This document shows, in pieces, positions 23,458 through 32,882 of a stretch of 64,000 bases of DNA. The stretch spans positions 62,001 to 126,000 of the forward strand of contig VGHJ01000002.1 of NCBI GenBank assembly GCA_016868295.1, written 5' to 3'. How positions within the stretch are numbered: position 1 is the first letter of the stretch; every line of letters starts with the position of its first letter. The notes under the pieces were generated by a model. That model did not search any database. It saw only the letters and a list, made by a program, of their open reading frames with translations, and was not told where the DNA came from. A program made the position numbers and the translations under genes. The stretch comes from Betaproteobacteria bacterium. Its GTDB lineage: Bacteria; Pseudomonadota; Gammaproteobacteria; Burkholderiales; Rhodocyclaceae.

Positions 23458-24914
23458 GCCGGGGCGCGCTGCGGCTGGTCGTCGCGTTCGTTCTTGGCGC
23501 GACATCGGTTCTCGGCTTCGCGCCGTTTCAGCTCTTCCCCTTGCCGCTACTGGCGCTGGCCGCGCTGGCCTGGCTCTGGCGCGAGGCGTCGCCGCGCACC
23601 GCCGCCGCGCAGGGCTTCGCCTTCGGCGCCGGTCTGTTTCTCGCCGGCGTCTCCTGGGTATATATCAGCATGCACGCCTTCGGCGGCATGCCGGCGCCGT
23701 TGGCCGCCCTCGCCGCCGTCCTCTTCTGCGCCTATCTTGCCCTCTATCCGGCCCTGGCCGGCTACGTCTTCGCGCGCCTGCGCAGCGGACGGTTGGCGAC
23801 GGATGCGCTGCTGGCCGCCGGCGCGTGGACGCTCGCCGAATGGCTGCGCGGCTGGGTGCTCACCGGCTTTCCCTGGCTGGCCACCGGCTACGCCCAGTTG
23901 CCGCCGAGTCCGTTTGCCGGCTACGCGCCCGTGCTGGGCGTGTATGGCGTCGGCTTCGTGGCGGCCTTCGTCGCCGTGCTGTGGGGACTGACTTTTCACC
24001 GGCGCAGCCACTGGCCGCAGGCGGCGCTGGCGTCCGCCGCATTGCTCGCGGCGGGCGCCGGGCTGATGCGCGTCGAATGGACGCAGGCCACCGGCAAGCC
24101 GGTGACCGTGAGCCTGCTGCAGGGGAACATCGAGCAGAGCCTGAAGTGGAAGCCGGAGCGGCTGCAGCAGTCCCTCGAGACCTACCTGCGCCTGGCGCGC
24201 GCGCATCCGGCGCAGCTCCTCATCCTGCCCGAGACGGCGCTGCCCCTCATGCTCGATCAACTGCCTCGCGCCTACCTGAACGACCTGAGTTCCGGCGACG
24301 TGCTGTTCGGCATTGCCTCGCAGGATGGGCAGGGCCGTTACTTCAACAGCGCGGTGGGCGTGACACCGGCCGGCGCACAGATTTACAGCAAGAGCCATCT
24401 CGTGCCCTTCGGCGAGTTCACGCCGCCGGCCTTCGCCTGGACGCTCGCCCTGCTCAGGATTCCGATGTCGAACTTCACGCCCGGCGCCGCGCGGCAGCCG
24501 CCGCTCGCGCTGGCCGGGGAGAAGGTGGCGGTGAACATCTGCTACGAGGACGTCTTCGGCGAGGAGCTCATCCGCGCGCTGCCCGAGGCGACGTTGCTGG
24601 TGAACCTCTCCAACACGGCCTGGTTCGGCGATTCGCTGGCGCAGCCGCAGCACCTGCAGATCGCCCAGATGCGCGCGCTGGAGACCGGGCGCACCATGCT
24701 GCGCGCCACCAACACCGGCATGACCGCCGTCGTCGCACCGAACGGTCGCATCGAGCGCGTGCTGCCGCCCTTCAGCGAGGGGGCGCTCACCGCGGAGGTG
24801 AGCGCCTACAGCGGGGCCACGGCCTATGTGCGCTGGGGCAACCTGCCTGCCCTGCTGCTGGCGTTTGCCGGCCTCGGCCTGCCCCTGCTGCGTTTACGCC
24901 GCGGTGCACATTGA
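23454..24914 (+). CDS. lnt: Apolipoprotein N-acyltransferase
   Basis: This 486-residue inner-membrane enzyme transfers the third acyl chain to outer-membrane lipoproteins. About six N-terminal hydrophobic segments are followed by a periplasmic nitrilase-fold domain. The triad residues are visible: Glu in LILPETALPL, Lys in YSKSHLVPFGEF and Cys in VAVNICYEDVFGEEL. A C-terminal membrane anchor (LPALLLAFAGLGLPLL) closes it. Its start overlaps corC by four bases, and a rho-independent terminator 85 bases after its stop ends the miaB-lnt unit. One copy of the GACTGACTTT word lies inside it. Confidence 0.96.
   Translation: MSRGALRLVVAFVLGATSVLGFAPFQLFPLPLLALAALAWLWREASPRTAAAQGFAFGAGLFLAGVSWVYISMHAFGGMPAPLAALAAVLFCAYLALYPALAGYVFARLRSGRLATDALLAAGAWTLAEWLRGWVLTGFPWLATGYAQLPPSPFAGYAPVLGVYGVGFVAAFVAVLWGLTFHRRSHWPQAALASAALLAAGAGLMRVEWTQATGKPVTVSLLQGNIEQSLKWKPERLQQSLETYLRLARAHPAQLLILPETALPLMLDQLPRAYLNDLSSGDVLFGIASQDGQGRYFNSAVGVTPAGAQIYSKSHLVPFGEFTPPAFAWTLALLRIPMSNFTPGAARQPPLALAGEKVAVNICYEDVFGEELIRALPEATLLVNLSNTAWFGDSLAQPQHLQIAQMRALETGRTMLRATNTGMTAVVAPNGRIERVLPPFSEGALTAEVSAYSGATAYVRWGNLPALLLAFAGLGLPLLRLRRGAH
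23986..23995 (+). repeat. GACTGACTTT word, copy 1
   Basis: Exact copy in the context GGGGACTGACTTTTC, inside lnt, read as Gly-Leu-Thr-Phe. ACT and TTT are rare codons in this GC-rich genome. Confidence 0.75.
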
Positions 24915-24998
24915 CCCGCGGCTTCGATCGTCGCAGAATGCGCCCCGGATTGAAGGTGAAGGCAAGGCAGGCGACGCCTGCCGTGGGAGGAGGAGAGG

Positions 24999-25026
24999 AA
25001 ACGGGGGCTGCGGCCCCCGTTTTCTT
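24999..25026 (+). terminator. Rho-independent terminator after lnt
   Basis: ACGGGGGC (25001-25008), loop TGCG and GCCCCCGT (25013-25020) form an 8-bp stem extended by two A-T pairs and followed by a T-rich tail (TTTTCTTT). It closes the miaB-lnt message and can also serve the convergent gene at 25031. Confidence 0.88.
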
Positions 25027-25030
25027 TGAC

Positions 25031-25351
25031 TCAATATCCGAGCGAGTGGGCGCCCAGGTCGATGGTGAGCACGGCGCGGCCGATGGCGGCTGCGGCATGG
25101 CGCACGAACTGCCCCACCCAGGGGGTCGGGTTGGCGTAAGCCGCTTCCGTCTGCGTCTTGGCCAGACAGAGGATCTTGTCGGCCAGCAGCAGCTTGCCGA
25201 CGGGATTGGTCGGCACGCAGCCGGCAGCCTCGAACTCCCGCCCCAGCCAGTCCTGCGCCTGCCGCGCATCCAGCCCGGCGAGGTCCGCATCATGCAGCTC
25301 GAATTCGTAGCGTTCGCCGCTATCGGCGACGACGGTGACGTGACAGCCCAT
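25031..25351 (-). CDS. Hypothetical protein, 106 residues
   Basis: The start at 25351 is chosen because GGAG lies nine bases before its ATG and the codon pattern upstream is poor. The protein begins MGCHVTVVADSGERYEFELH and contains AGLDARQAQDWLGREFEAAG and a hydrophobic end VLTIDLGAHSLGY. It is small, acidic and probably cytoplasmic. No family is recognised. It stands alone, converging with lnt and sharing its terminator. A longer version beginning at 25426 is open but less likely. Confidence 0.55.
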   Translation of the reverse strand: MGCHVTVVADSGERYEFELHDADLAGLDARQAQDWLGREFEAAGCVPTNPVGKLLLADKILCLAKTQTEAAYANPTPWVGQFVRHAAAAIGRAVLTIDLGAHSLGY

Positions 25352-25475
25352 CTCTGCGCTCCGCATTGGATCGAATGGGCGCATGTTACCGCATCCGCAA
25401 CGGCCGTACAGTCGCAGGACCGACAATTGCGCCGGCGGGCTTGTGAGGGCGCCCGGCAGCGATTAGCATGCGGCC

Positions 25476-26630
25476 ATGACATTGGCTCACGAGGCCGCCG
25501 CAGGGGAGGCGGGCCGGAAACTCGAACTGCGCAGGCCGGCGGAGGATAGCCTGGAAGTCGTCCTGTCGGGACGCTGGTGCCTCGATGGCACGTTGCCCGC
25601 GCGCGATGCCGTCGAACGCGAGCTCGGCGCCGGGGTGCGCAGGCTGACTTTTGCGGCGGGTGCGCTGGGCGAGTGGGATTCCGGCCTGCTCACCTTCCTC
25701 GCCGGCGTGCTCAAGGCCTGCGCCGCGCGCGGCGTCGCCGTCGAGCAGGGCGGGCTGCCGGAGGGCGTGCGCCATTTGCTGGCGATGGCTTCGGCCGTTC
25801 CCGAGCAGAAGGTGCCCCAGCGCGATGCCGCCGCGCAGTCCCTGCCCGCCCGCGTCGGCAAGGCGACGCTCGAGCTGGTGCGCGGTGCGCCGGCCATGCT
25901 GCGCTTTCTCGGCGAGATCACCCTGTCCTTCATGCGCTTCTTCTCCGGCCGCGCGCACTTCCGCATGAGCGACCTGTGGCTGGAAGTGGAACAGGTCGGG
26001 CCGCGCGCCCTGCCCATCGTCTCGGTGATCAGCTTTCTCGTCGGGCTCATCCTCGCCTACCTCGGCGCCGACCAGCTGAAGCTCGTCGGCGCGCAGATCT
26101 TCATCGCCGACCTGGTGGCCATCGGCATGGTGCGCGAGGTCGGCGCGCTGATGACCGGCATCATCATCGCCGGGCGCACCGGCGCCGCCTTCGCCGCCCA
26201 GCTCGGCACCATGCAGGTGAACGAGGAGATCGACGCCTTCCGCACGCTGGGCATCTCGCCGGTGGACTTTCTCGTGCTGCCGCGCATGCTGGCGCTGATG
26301 CTGATGGTGCCGCTGCTCACCCTCTACGCCGGCTTCGTCGGCATGTTCGCCGGCCTCGTCGTGTCGGTCACCATCTTCGACATCAGCCTGTTCGAGTACT
26401 ACAACGAGACGCTGCGCGCGCTCGAGCTCAAGCACTTCTGGGTCGGCCTGTCGAAGGGCACGGTGTACGGCGCCATGGTCGCCTTCGCCGGCTGCCTGCG
26501 CGGCATGCAATGCGGCCGCAGCGCCGAGGCGGTGGGCGAGGCGGCCACCTCGGCCGTGGTCACCGGCATCCTGCTCATCACCATCGCCGCCTCGGTGATG
26601 ACGATCGTGTACTACCAGCTGGACATCTAG
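25476..26630 (+). CDS. MlaE-type ABC permease with N-terminal STAS domain
   Basis: The 384-residue protein combines a STAS-like N-terminus (residues ~15-115, VVLSGRWCLDGTLPARDAV, GAGVRRLTFAAGALGEWDSG) with the permease domain of the MlaE family: VISFLVGLILAYLGADQLK, ALMTGIIIAGRTGAAFAAQL, GTMQVNEEIDAFRTLGISP. It belongs to a lipid ABC transporter that moves phospholipids between the two membranes. In E. coli the STAS partner MlaB is a separate protein; here it is fused to the permease. The ATPase gene follows after one base and the MCE gene after it, so the set is transcribed together. Confidence 0.92.
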   Translation: MTLAHEAAAGEAGRKLELRRPAEDSLEVVLSGRWCLDGTLPARDAVERELGAGVRRLTFAAGALGEWDSGLLTFLAGVLKACAARGVAVEQGGLPEGVRHLLAMASAVPEQKVPQRDAAAQSLPARVGKATLELVRGAPAMLRFLGEITLSFMRFFSGRAHFRMSDLWLEVEQVGPRALPIVSVISFLVGLILAYLGADQLKLVGAQIFIADLVAIGMVREVGALMTGIIIAGRTGAAFAAQLGTMQVNEEIDAFRTLGISPVDFLVLPRMLALMLMVPLLTLYAGFVGMFAGLVVSVTIFDISLFEYYNETLRALELKHFWVGLSKGTVYGAMVAFAGCLRGMQCGRSAEAVGEAATSAVVTGILLITIAASVMTIVYYQLDI

Positions 26631-26631
26631 G

Positions 26632-27381
26632 ATGGAGCGGGCTCCGCAGATCGAAGTGCGCGGCGTGGCCATGGGCTATGGCGAGTTCGTCGTCCAGAGC
26701 GACCTGAATTTCAGCGTCGGCAAGGGCGACGTCTTCATCATCATGGGCGGCAACGGCTGCGGCAAGACGACGCTGATGCGGGCGCTCATCGGCCTGCAGC
26801 GCCCCGCCGCCGGCACGGTGCGCTACGACGGCGAGGATTTCTGGGGCGCGACGGAAGAGGGCCGCGAGCGCATGAAGCGCCGTCTCGGCATCATGTTCCA
26901 AGGCGGCGCGCTGTGGAGCTCGCTCACCCTGGCCGAGAACGTCGCCCTGCCGCTGGCCGAGTACACGGACTTCCCGCCCGCGCGCATCGCCGAGATCGTC
27001 TCCTTCAAGCTGGCCCTGGTCGGTCTGGCCGGCTTCGAGGATTTCTACCCCTCGGAGCTCTCCGGCGGCATGAAGAAGCGGGCGGGCCTGGCGCGCGCCA
27101 TGGCGCTCGACCCGGACATTCTCATCATCGACGAGCCGTCCTCCGGCCTCGATCCGCTCACGGCGCGCCGCCTCGACGACCTCATCCTCGAGCTGCGCGA
27201 CAGCCTCGGCACCACCATTATCGTCATCTCGCACGACCTGTCCAGCATCCTCGCCATCGGCAGCGACTCGATCTACCTGGACGCCGACACGCGCACCATG
27301 ATCGCCACCGGCAATCCGCGCGAGGCGCTGCGCACGGGCGATCCGCGCGTGCGGCACTTTCTCACCCGAGGTTCGCAGTGA
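26632..27381 (+). CDS. MlaF-type ABC transporter ATPase
   Basis: This 249-residue ATPase has Walker A GGNGCGKTTLM, the Q-loop MFQGGALWSSLTL, the signature LSGGMKKRAGLARAMA, Walker B ILIIDEPSSGLDP and the switch histidine VISHDL. The signature with MKKR is typical of MlaF/Ttg2A lipid importers. It drives the permease encoded one base upstream. The MCE protein gene follows after a 115-base gap containing a GC-rich palindrome. Confidence 0.94.
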   Translation: MERAPQIEVRGVAMGYGEFVVQSDLNFSVGKGDVFIIMGGNGCGKTTLMRALIGLQRPAAGTVRYDGEDFWGATEEGRERMKRRLGIMFQGGALWSSLTLAENVALPLAEYTDFPPARIAEIVSFKLALVGLAGFEDFYPSELSGGMKKRAGLARAMALDPDILIIDEPSSGLDPLTARRLDDLILELRDSLGTTIIVISHDLSSILAIGSDSIYLDADTRTMIATGNPREALRTGDPRVRHFLTRGSQ

Positions 27382-27396
27382 CCACCTATCCCCCAT

Positions 27397-27417
27397 CCCC
27401 TTTCCCCGGGAAAGGGG
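27397..27417. repeat. 21-bp palindrome CCCCTTTCCC/GGGAAAGGGG
   Basis: A 10-bp perfect inverted repeat with a single central base lies between the Mla ATPase and MCE genes. Its sequence style (C/T-rich arm then G/A-rich arm) is like the element at 45737-45762, which suggests a REP-type intergenic repeat rather than a terminator, as no T run follows. Confidence 0.45.
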
Positions 27418-27496
27418 TGACTATGGTTCAGCCGCAAACAGCGCGGCTTCCGGTATCTGAACGGTTGCCTCCTTGGGGCGGCCCGGCGGAGGCAAC

Positions 27497-28513
27497 ATGA
27501 GCAGAAAAGCCGATCCCACTCTCATAGGCATTTTCGTCCTCGGTGCCATCGCCTTGGCGGTGACGACCATCCTGCTGGTGGCGGGGGACGACTGGTTCCG
27601 CAAGCACAGTCAGCACCTGCTCTATTTCGAGGGCGCCGCGCACGGCCTGCAGGTGGGCGCGCCGGTCGTCTTCCTCGGCGTCAAGGTCGGCACCGTGAAA
27701 AAGATCCAGCTTGGCCTGGACGAATCCAACCACCAGTTCGTCGTGCCGGTGACCATCGAGGTCGAGCCTCAGGTCGTGCGCACCCGCAGCGGCGAGCGGA
27801 TCGACCTGCGCGACCGCGAGACGCTGCGGCGCCTGGTCGAGCGCGGCCTGCGCGCGCGCCTGCGCCTGCAGAGCATCCTCACCGGCCAGCTCTACGTCGA
27901 TCTGGATTTCCATCCCGACAAGCCGGCGCGCTTCGTCGCCGCCGATCCGGCCGTGAGCGAGATCCCCACCATCCGCACCGCCGTGCAGGAGCTGACGCGC
28001 AAGCTCGAGGGCTTCCCCATGGACACCTTCCTCGCCGACGTGATGGCCATCGGCGCGTCCCTGAGCCGGACGCTCGACACGCCCGAGACGCGCAACCTGC
28101 CGAAGAGGATGGATGCCACGCTGAAGCACCTCGAGTCGCTGGCGGCGCGGCTGGATGCGAAGAGCGGACCGATCCTCGAGGAAACGCGCGCCGATCTGGT
28201 CGAGATGAAGAAGGCGCTCGTCGCCGCGCAGGCCGCCATGGCGCGGCTCGAGGGCGCGGCGGACCGCGTTGGCGCGCTGGCCGGCGCGGACTCGGAGCTG
28301 GTGCGCAACCTCACCCAGGCCAGCGCCGAACTGGCCGGTGCGGCCCAGACGGTGCGCCGGCTCGCCGAATCCGAGTCGCCGACGGTGCAGCACGCCAACC
28401 AGGCGCTGAAGGAAATCGCCCGCGCCGCCGAGGCCCTGCGCAAGCTGGCGGAATTGCTCGAGCAGCAGCCGGATGCGATTCTCAGGGGGAAACGCAAGGT
28501 CGAGAACCCCTGA
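27497..28513 (+). CDS. MCE/MlaD-family lipid-transfer protein
   Basis: The 338-residue protein has one N-terminal membrane helix (LIGIFVLGAIALAVTTILLV) and an MCE domain (VGAPVVFLGVKVGTVKKIQL, and ILTGQLYVDLDF). A long periplasmic coiled-coil tail of about 180 residues follows, with heptad repeats such as VEMKKALVAAQAAMARLEGA. The length is well above that of E. coli MlaD, and the coil recalls PqiB/LetB-like bridging proteins. The start at 27497 is used because GGAGG precedes it; a GTG-type start at 27473 is less likely. It completes a three-gene lipid transporter. No mlaC or mlaA lies beside it. Confidence 0.85.
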   Translation: MSRKADPTLIGIFVLGAIALAVTTILLVAGDDWFRKHSQHLLYFEGAAHGLQVGAPVVFLGVKVGTVKKIQLGLDESNHQFVVPVTIEVEPQVVRTRSGERIDLRDRETLRRLVERGLRARLRLQSILTGQLYVDLDFHPDKPARFVAADPAVSEIPTIRTAVQELTRKLEGFPMDTFLADVMAIGASLSRTLDTPETRNLPKRMDATLKHLESLAARLDAKSGPILEETRADLVEMKKALVAAQAAMARLEGAADRVGALAGADSELVRNLTQASAELAGAAQTVRRLAESESPTVQHANQALKEIARAAEALRKLAELLEQQPDAILRGKRKVENP

Positions 28514-28578
28514 GCCGGGGCGCATTCAGGGGGCAAAGCCTGTAAAATCGCGCTTTTGCGATTCGTTCCCTGCGCTTC

Positions 28579-29496
28579 ATGCCTACGTTCCAAGAAATCA
28601 TCCTCCGACTCCAGGAATTCTGGGACAGGCAGGGCTGCGCCTTGCTGCAGCCTTACGACATGGAGGTCGGCGCCGGCACCAGCCACACCGCCACCTTCCT
28701 GCGCGCCCTCGGCCCCGAGCCGTGGAAGGCCGCCTATGTGCAGCCCTCGCGCCGCCCCAAGGACGGCCGCTACGGCGAGAACCCCAACCGCATGCAGCAC
28801 TACTACCAGTACCAGGTGGTGCTCAAGCCGGCGCCGAAGAACATCCTCGATCTCTACCTCGGCTCGCTCGAGGCGCTCGGCTTCGACCTGAAGCAGAACG
28901 ACGTGCGCTTCGTCGAGGACGACTGGGAGAACCCGACGCTGGGCGCCTGGGGTCTCGGCTGGGAGGTGTGGCTGAACGGCATGGAGGTGACGCAGTTCAC
29001 CTATTTCCAGCAGGTCGGCGGCATCGACTGCAGGCCGATCACCGGCGAGATCACCTACGGCCTCGAGCGCCTGGCGATGTACCTGCAGGGCGTCGAGAAC
29101 GTCTTCGACCTGACCTATGCCCCGGGCCTGAAATACGGCGACGTCTTCCACCAGAACGAGGTGGAGCAGAGCGCCTACAACTTCGAGCACAGCAACGTCG
29201 ACTTCCTGCTGCACGCCTTCGGCGCCCACGAAGGCAACGCCAGGCACCTGATGGAGCAGCAGCTCGCCCTGCCGGCGTACGAACAGGTCCTCAAGGCGGC
29301 GCATACCTTCAACCTGCTCGACGCGCGCGGCGCCATCTCGGTCACCGAGCGCGCCGCCTACATCGGCCGCATCCGCAACCTGGCACGCAGCGTCGCGCAG
29401 AGCTACGTCGACAGCCGCGCCCGCCTCGGCTTTCCGATGGCGCCGAAGGCCTGGGCCGACGAAGTGACCGCCGCGCTGGCAAAGAGGGCGGACTGA
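28579..29496 (+). CDS. glyQ: Glycyl-tRNA synthetase alpha subunit
   Basis: This 305-residue subunit carries the class II catalytic core of the tetrameric bacterial GlyRS. Conserved parts include [60 protein letters not shown] and [20 protein letters not shown]. The beta subunit gene starts one base after its stop. An AT-rich stretch TGTAAAATC at 28542-28550 may hold its promoter, since the preceding mla genes end 65 bases upstream. Confidence 0.98.
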   Translation: MPTFQEIILRLQEFWDRQGCALLQPYDMEVGAGTSHTATFLRALGPEPWKAAYVQPSRRPKDGRYGENPNRMQHYYQYQVVLKPAPKNILDLYLGSLEALGFDLKQNDVRFVEDDWENPTLGAWGLGWEVWLNGMEVTQFTYFQQVGGIDCRPITGEITYGLERLAMYLQGVENVFDLTYAPGLKYGDVFHQNEVEQSAYNFEHSNVDFLLHAFGAHEGNARHLMEQQLALPAYEQVLKAAHTFNLLDARGAISVTERAAYIGRIRNLARSVAQSYVDSRARLGFPMAPKAWADEVTAALAKRAD

Positions 29497-29497
29497 G

Positions 29498-31588
29498 ATG
29501 ACGACGAAAAACCTGCTCGTCGAGCTCTTCGTCGAGGAACTGCCGCCGAAGGCGCTGAAGAAGCTGGGCGAAACCTTCGCTGCGTCGCTGGCGGACAACC
29601 TCGGGTCGCGGGGCCTGGCCGACGCGGCCTCGGTCGTCACCCCCTACGCCTCGCCGCGCCGCCTGGCCGTGCATGTCACCGCCGTTGCGGCAAAAGCCGC
29701 CGACAAGGCGGTGCAGCAGAAACTGATGCCGGTCGCGGTCGGACTCGACGCATCCGGGAACGCGACACCCGCCCTGCTGAAGAAACTCGCTGCACTCGGT
29801 GCCGACGCCGCTGCGGTGCCCAAGCTCAAACGCGCCACGGACGGCAAGGCCGAGGCCCTGTTCCTCGACACCGTCGTGCCCGGCGCGACGCTGGCCGAAG
29901 GTCTGCAGGCGGCCATGGAAGCCGCGCTTGCCGCGCTGCCGATCCAGAAGGTGATGAGCTACCAGCTCGCCGACGGCTGGAGCAGCGTGAACTTCGTGCG
30001 TCCGGCGCACGGGCTGGTGGCACTGCACGGCGCCGAGGTCGTGCCGGTTTCCGTGCTCGGCCTCAGCGCCGGCCGTGAAACGCAGGGCCACCGCTTCGAA
30101 GCCGCCCATCCCGTTGTGTCGATCCGTGACGCCGACTGTTACGTCCAGCAGTTGGGAAACGACGGCGCCGTGATCGCCGGCTTTGCCGCGCGTCGCGTCG
30201 AGATCAAGCGGCAACTCGAGGCTGCCGCGGCGCAGGAGGCGCTGCGCCCGATCGAGGACGAGGCGCTGCTCGACGAGGTGACGGCGCTGGTCGAGCGGCC
30301 CAACGTGCTGGCCTGCCAGTTCGAGCAGGAATTCCTCGATGTGCCGCAGGAATGCCTGATCCTGACCATGAAGGCCAACCAGAAGTATTTCCCGCTGCTC
30401 GATGCGAAGGGCAGGCTGACGAACAAGTTCCTCGTCGTCAGCAACATCCGACCGGCCAACCCTTCCGCGGTGATCGGCGGCAACGAGCGCGTGGTGCGGC
30501 CGCGCCTGGCCGACGCCAAGTTCTTTTTCGACCAGGACCGCAAGAAATCGCTGATGGACCGCATCCCCGGCCTGGCCAGGGTGGTCTATCACAACAAGCT
30601 CGGCACCCAGGGCGAGCGCGTCGAGCGTGTTGCGGCACTCGCCCGCGCCATCGGCGACAAACTGGGCGGCGAGGCCTTGGCGAACCAGGCCGACCGCGCC
30701 GCGGTGCTATCGAAGGCCGACCTGCTCACCGACATGGTCGGCGAGTTCCCCGAGCTGCAGGGCATCATGGGGCGCTACTATGCCTTGCACGACGGCGAGC
30801 CCGTGGAGATCGCCGAGGCCATCGAGGACCACTACAGGCCGCGCTTCGCCGGCGACGAGTTGCCGCGCAATCCGGTCGGTCTCTGCGCGGCGCTGGCCGA
30901 CAAGCTGCAGACCCTGGCCGACATGTTCGGCATCGGGCAATTGCCCACCGGCGACAAGGATCCCTTCGCCCTGCGCCGCCATGCGCTGGGCGTGATCCGC
31001 ATGCTGATCGAGCGCGATTTGCCGCTCGATCTGGCGTGGCTGTTCCAGGCGGCACGGCTTTCGGATAGCAAGGTCGCCGGGCAGCTTGCGGATTTCATCT
31101 ACGAACGCCTCGCCGGCAGCCTGCGCGAGCAGGGCTACTCGGCGCTGGAAGTGGATGCCGTGCTCGGCCTGCGCCCGCAGCGCTTGGGCGACATCCCGAA
31201 GCGGCTGGCCGCGGTGCGCGCCTTTGCTGAACTGCCCGAAGCGGCCAGCCTCGCCGCCGCCAACAAGCGCGTCGGCAACATCCTGAAAAAAGTCAGTCCC
31301 GGCGAGACGGCGCAGGTTGACGCGGCGCTGCTCAGGGAGCCGGCTGAAGTGGCGTTGAGCGCCGCGCTGGCTGCCGTCAGGCCGAAGGCCGATGCCGCCT
31401 TCGAGCGGGGCGACTACGCCGCTTCGCTGCAATCGCTGGCGGCATTGAAGGGCCCGGTCGACGCCTTCTTCGACCACGTCATGGTGAACGTCGAGGATGC
31501 CGCGCTGCGCGCCAACCGCCTCGGCCTGCTCGCCACCCTGCATGCGGCCATGAACCGGGTCGCCGACCTGTCCAGGCTTTCCGCATGA
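29498..31588 (+). CDS. glyS: Glycyl-tRNA synthetase beta subunit
   Basis: The 696-residue subunit, the usual length, recognises and binds tRNA-Gly. Marks are the N-terminal LLVELFVEELPPKALKKLG, HGLVALHGAEVVPV, TMKANQKYFPLLDAKGRL, GNERVVRPRLADAKFFFDQD and an HD-like segment near the C-terminus. It overlaps the heptose phosphatase gene by four bases. The order glyQ-glyS-gmhB-plsC is common in betaproteobacteria. One GACTGACTTT word (reverse) lies in it. Confidence 0.98.
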   Translation: MTTKNLLVELFVEELPPKALKKLGETFAASLADNLGSRGLADAASVVTPYASPRRLAVHVTAVAAKAADKAVQQKLMPVAVGLDASGNATPALLKKLAALGADAAAVPKLKRATDGKAEALFLDTVVPGATLAEGLQAAMEAALAALPIQKVMSYQLADGWSSVNFVRPAHGLVALHGAEVVPVSVLGLSAGRETQGHRFEAAHPVVSIRDADCYVQQLGNDGAVIAGFAARRVEIKRQLEAAAAQEALRPIEDEALLDEVTALVERPNVLACQFEQEFLDVPQECLILTMKANQKYFPLLDAKGRLTNKFLVVSNIRPANPSAVIGGNERVVRPRLADAKFFFDQDRKKSLMDRIPGLARVVYHNKLGTQGERVERVAALARAIGDKLGGEALANQADRAAVLSKADLLTDMVGEFPELQGIMGRYYALHDGEPVEIAEAIEDHYRPRFAGDELPRNPVGLCAALADKLQTLADMFGIGQLPTGDKDPFALRRHALGVIRMLIERDLPLDLAWLFQAARLSDSKVAGQLADFIYERLAGSLREQGYSALEVDAVLGLRPQRLGDIPKRLAAVRAFAELPEAASLAAANKRVGNILKKVSPGETAQVDAALLREPAEVALSAALAAVRPKADAAFERGDYAASLQSLAALKGPVDAFFDHVMVNVEDAALRANRLGLLATLHAAMNRVADLSRLSA
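31289..31298 (-). repeat. GACTGACTTT word, copy 2
   Basis: Seen on the plus strand as AAAGTCAGTC in AAAAAAGTCAGTCCCGGC, inside glyS, read as Lys-Val-Ser-Pro. This is a different reading of the word than in lnt. Confidence 0.75.
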
Positions 31589-32118
31589 AACTGGTCATCC
31601 TCGACCGCGACGGCGTCATCAACCACGACAGCGACCAGTTCATCAAGTCGCCGGACGAGTGGCGGCCGCTGCCCGGCAGCCTCGAGGCCATCGCCCGCCT
31701 GTCGCAATGGGGCTATCGCGTGGTGGTGGCCACCAATCAGTCCGGCATCGGCCGCGGCCTGTTCGACATGGATGCGCTCAACGCCATCCACGACAAGATG
31801 CTGAAGGCGGTGGCGCTGGCCGGCGGCCGCATCGATTCCGTCTTCTTCTGCCCGCACGCGGCGGATTCCACCTGCGAATGCCGCAAGCCGCGGCCGGGCC
31901 TGCTGCGCGAGATCGCGCTGCGCTACAACACGGATCTGAAGGGCGTGCCGGCGGTGGGCGACAGCCTGCGCGACCTGCAGGCTGCCGCATCTGTGGGGGC
32001 GCAACCCATTCTGGTGCTAACCGGCAAGGGCGCGAAGACGCACGAACATCCCGACCTGCCGCGCCAGACGCTGGTGTTTCCCGACCTCGCTGCCGCCGCG
32101 GCGCATATCGCCGCATGA
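31585..32118 (+). CDS. gmhB: D-glycero-D-manno-heptose 1,7-bisphosphate 7-phosphatase
   Basis: This is a 177-residue HAD-family phosphatase. The nucleophile motif is LVILDRDGVINHDSDQFIK, and the zinc-binding loop is FFCPHAADSTCECRKPRPGL. VGDSLRDLQAAASVGA is motif III/IV. The enzyme removes the C7 phosphate in the synthesis of ADP-heptose for the lipopolysaccharide core. It overlaps glyS and the acyltransferase gene by four bases on either side, so it is translationally coupled to both. Confidence 0.95.
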   Translation: MKLVILDRDGVINHDSDQFIKSPDEWRPLPGSLEAIARLSQWGYRVVVATNQSGIGRGLFDMDALNAIHDKMLKAVALAGGRIDSVFFCPHAADSTCECRKPRPGLLREIALRYNTDLKGVPAVGDSLRDLQAAASVGAQPILVLTGKGAKTHEHPDLPRQTLVFPDLAAAAAHIAA

Positions 32119-32882
32119 GCAGGCAGAAGCCGAACCTGTCGATCGTCCTGCGCTCGGCGCTGTTCATGGCCCTGCTGCTGATCATCACGCCACCCTACGC
32201 GCTGGGGGTGATGCTCTGCTTCCCGCTGCCGCACCGCTGGCGCCGCCGTACCGTGGTGCCCTGGGTGGTGATGGCCACGTGGCTGATCAAGCACGTCCTC
32301 GGCATCGACTACCGCGCGCTCGGCCGCGAAAACATTCCGGATCGTCCCTCCGTGATCCTGGCCAAGCACCAGTCGGCCTGGGAAACCATCGTGCTGCAGA
32401 TGATCTTTCCGTGGACGCTGTTCGTCTGGAAAAAGGAGCTGAAGATGCTGCCCTTCTTCGGCTGGGCGCTGGCGGCGACGCCGATGATCTCGGTGGACCG
32501 CGGCGCCGGCAAGGCGGCGCTGCAGCAACTGGTCGACCAGGGACGCATGCGCCTCGGCCAGGGCTACTGGGTCATCATCTTTCCCGAGGGCACGCGCACG
32601 CCCGTCGGCAGCCACCGGCGCTACAAGGTCGGCGGCGCCCATCTGGCGGTCGAAACCGGCGCACCGGTCGTGCCGGTGGCGCTCAACTCGGGCGAATTCT
32701 GGAGTCGCCAGGCCTTCATCAAGTATCCCGGTACGGTGACGGTCAGCATCGGCCCGGCGATTGACCCGGCCGGGCTCACGGCGGATGATGTGAGCAGTCG
32801 CGCCGAAGCCTGGATGGAAGCGGAAATGCGCCGGATCTGCCCCCACCTCTACCCCGACGATGTTGCCCGACCCGCAGCTTGA
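32115..32882 (+). CDS. 1-acyl-sn-glycerol-3-phosphate acyltransferase (PlsC-like)
   Basis: The 255-residue membrane enzyme has one N-terminal hydrophobic segment (ALFMALLLIITPPYALGVML) and the acyltransferase motifs AKHQSAWET (block I, here H-x4-E rather than H-x4-D), PMISVDRG, IIFPEGTRTPVG (block III) and VPVALNSGEFW. It acylates lysophosphatidic acid or a related lysolipid. The H-x4-E form is common in betaproteobacterial members. The ATG at 32115 overlaps the gmhB stop by four bases. Its own end overlaps the next small gene by 23 bases. Confidence 0.9.
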   Translation: MSRQKPNLSIVLRSALFMALLLIITPPYALGVMLCFPLPHRWRRRTVVPWVVMATWLIKHVLGIDYRALGRENIPDRPSVILAKHQSAWETIVLQMIFPWTLFVWKKELKMLPFFGWALAATPMISVDRGAGKAALQQLVDQGRMRLGQGYWVIIFPEGTRTPVGSHRRYKVGGAHLAVETGAPVVPVALNSGEFWSRQAFIKYPGTVTVSIGPAIDPAGLTADDVSSRAEAWMEAEMRRICPHLYPDDVARPAA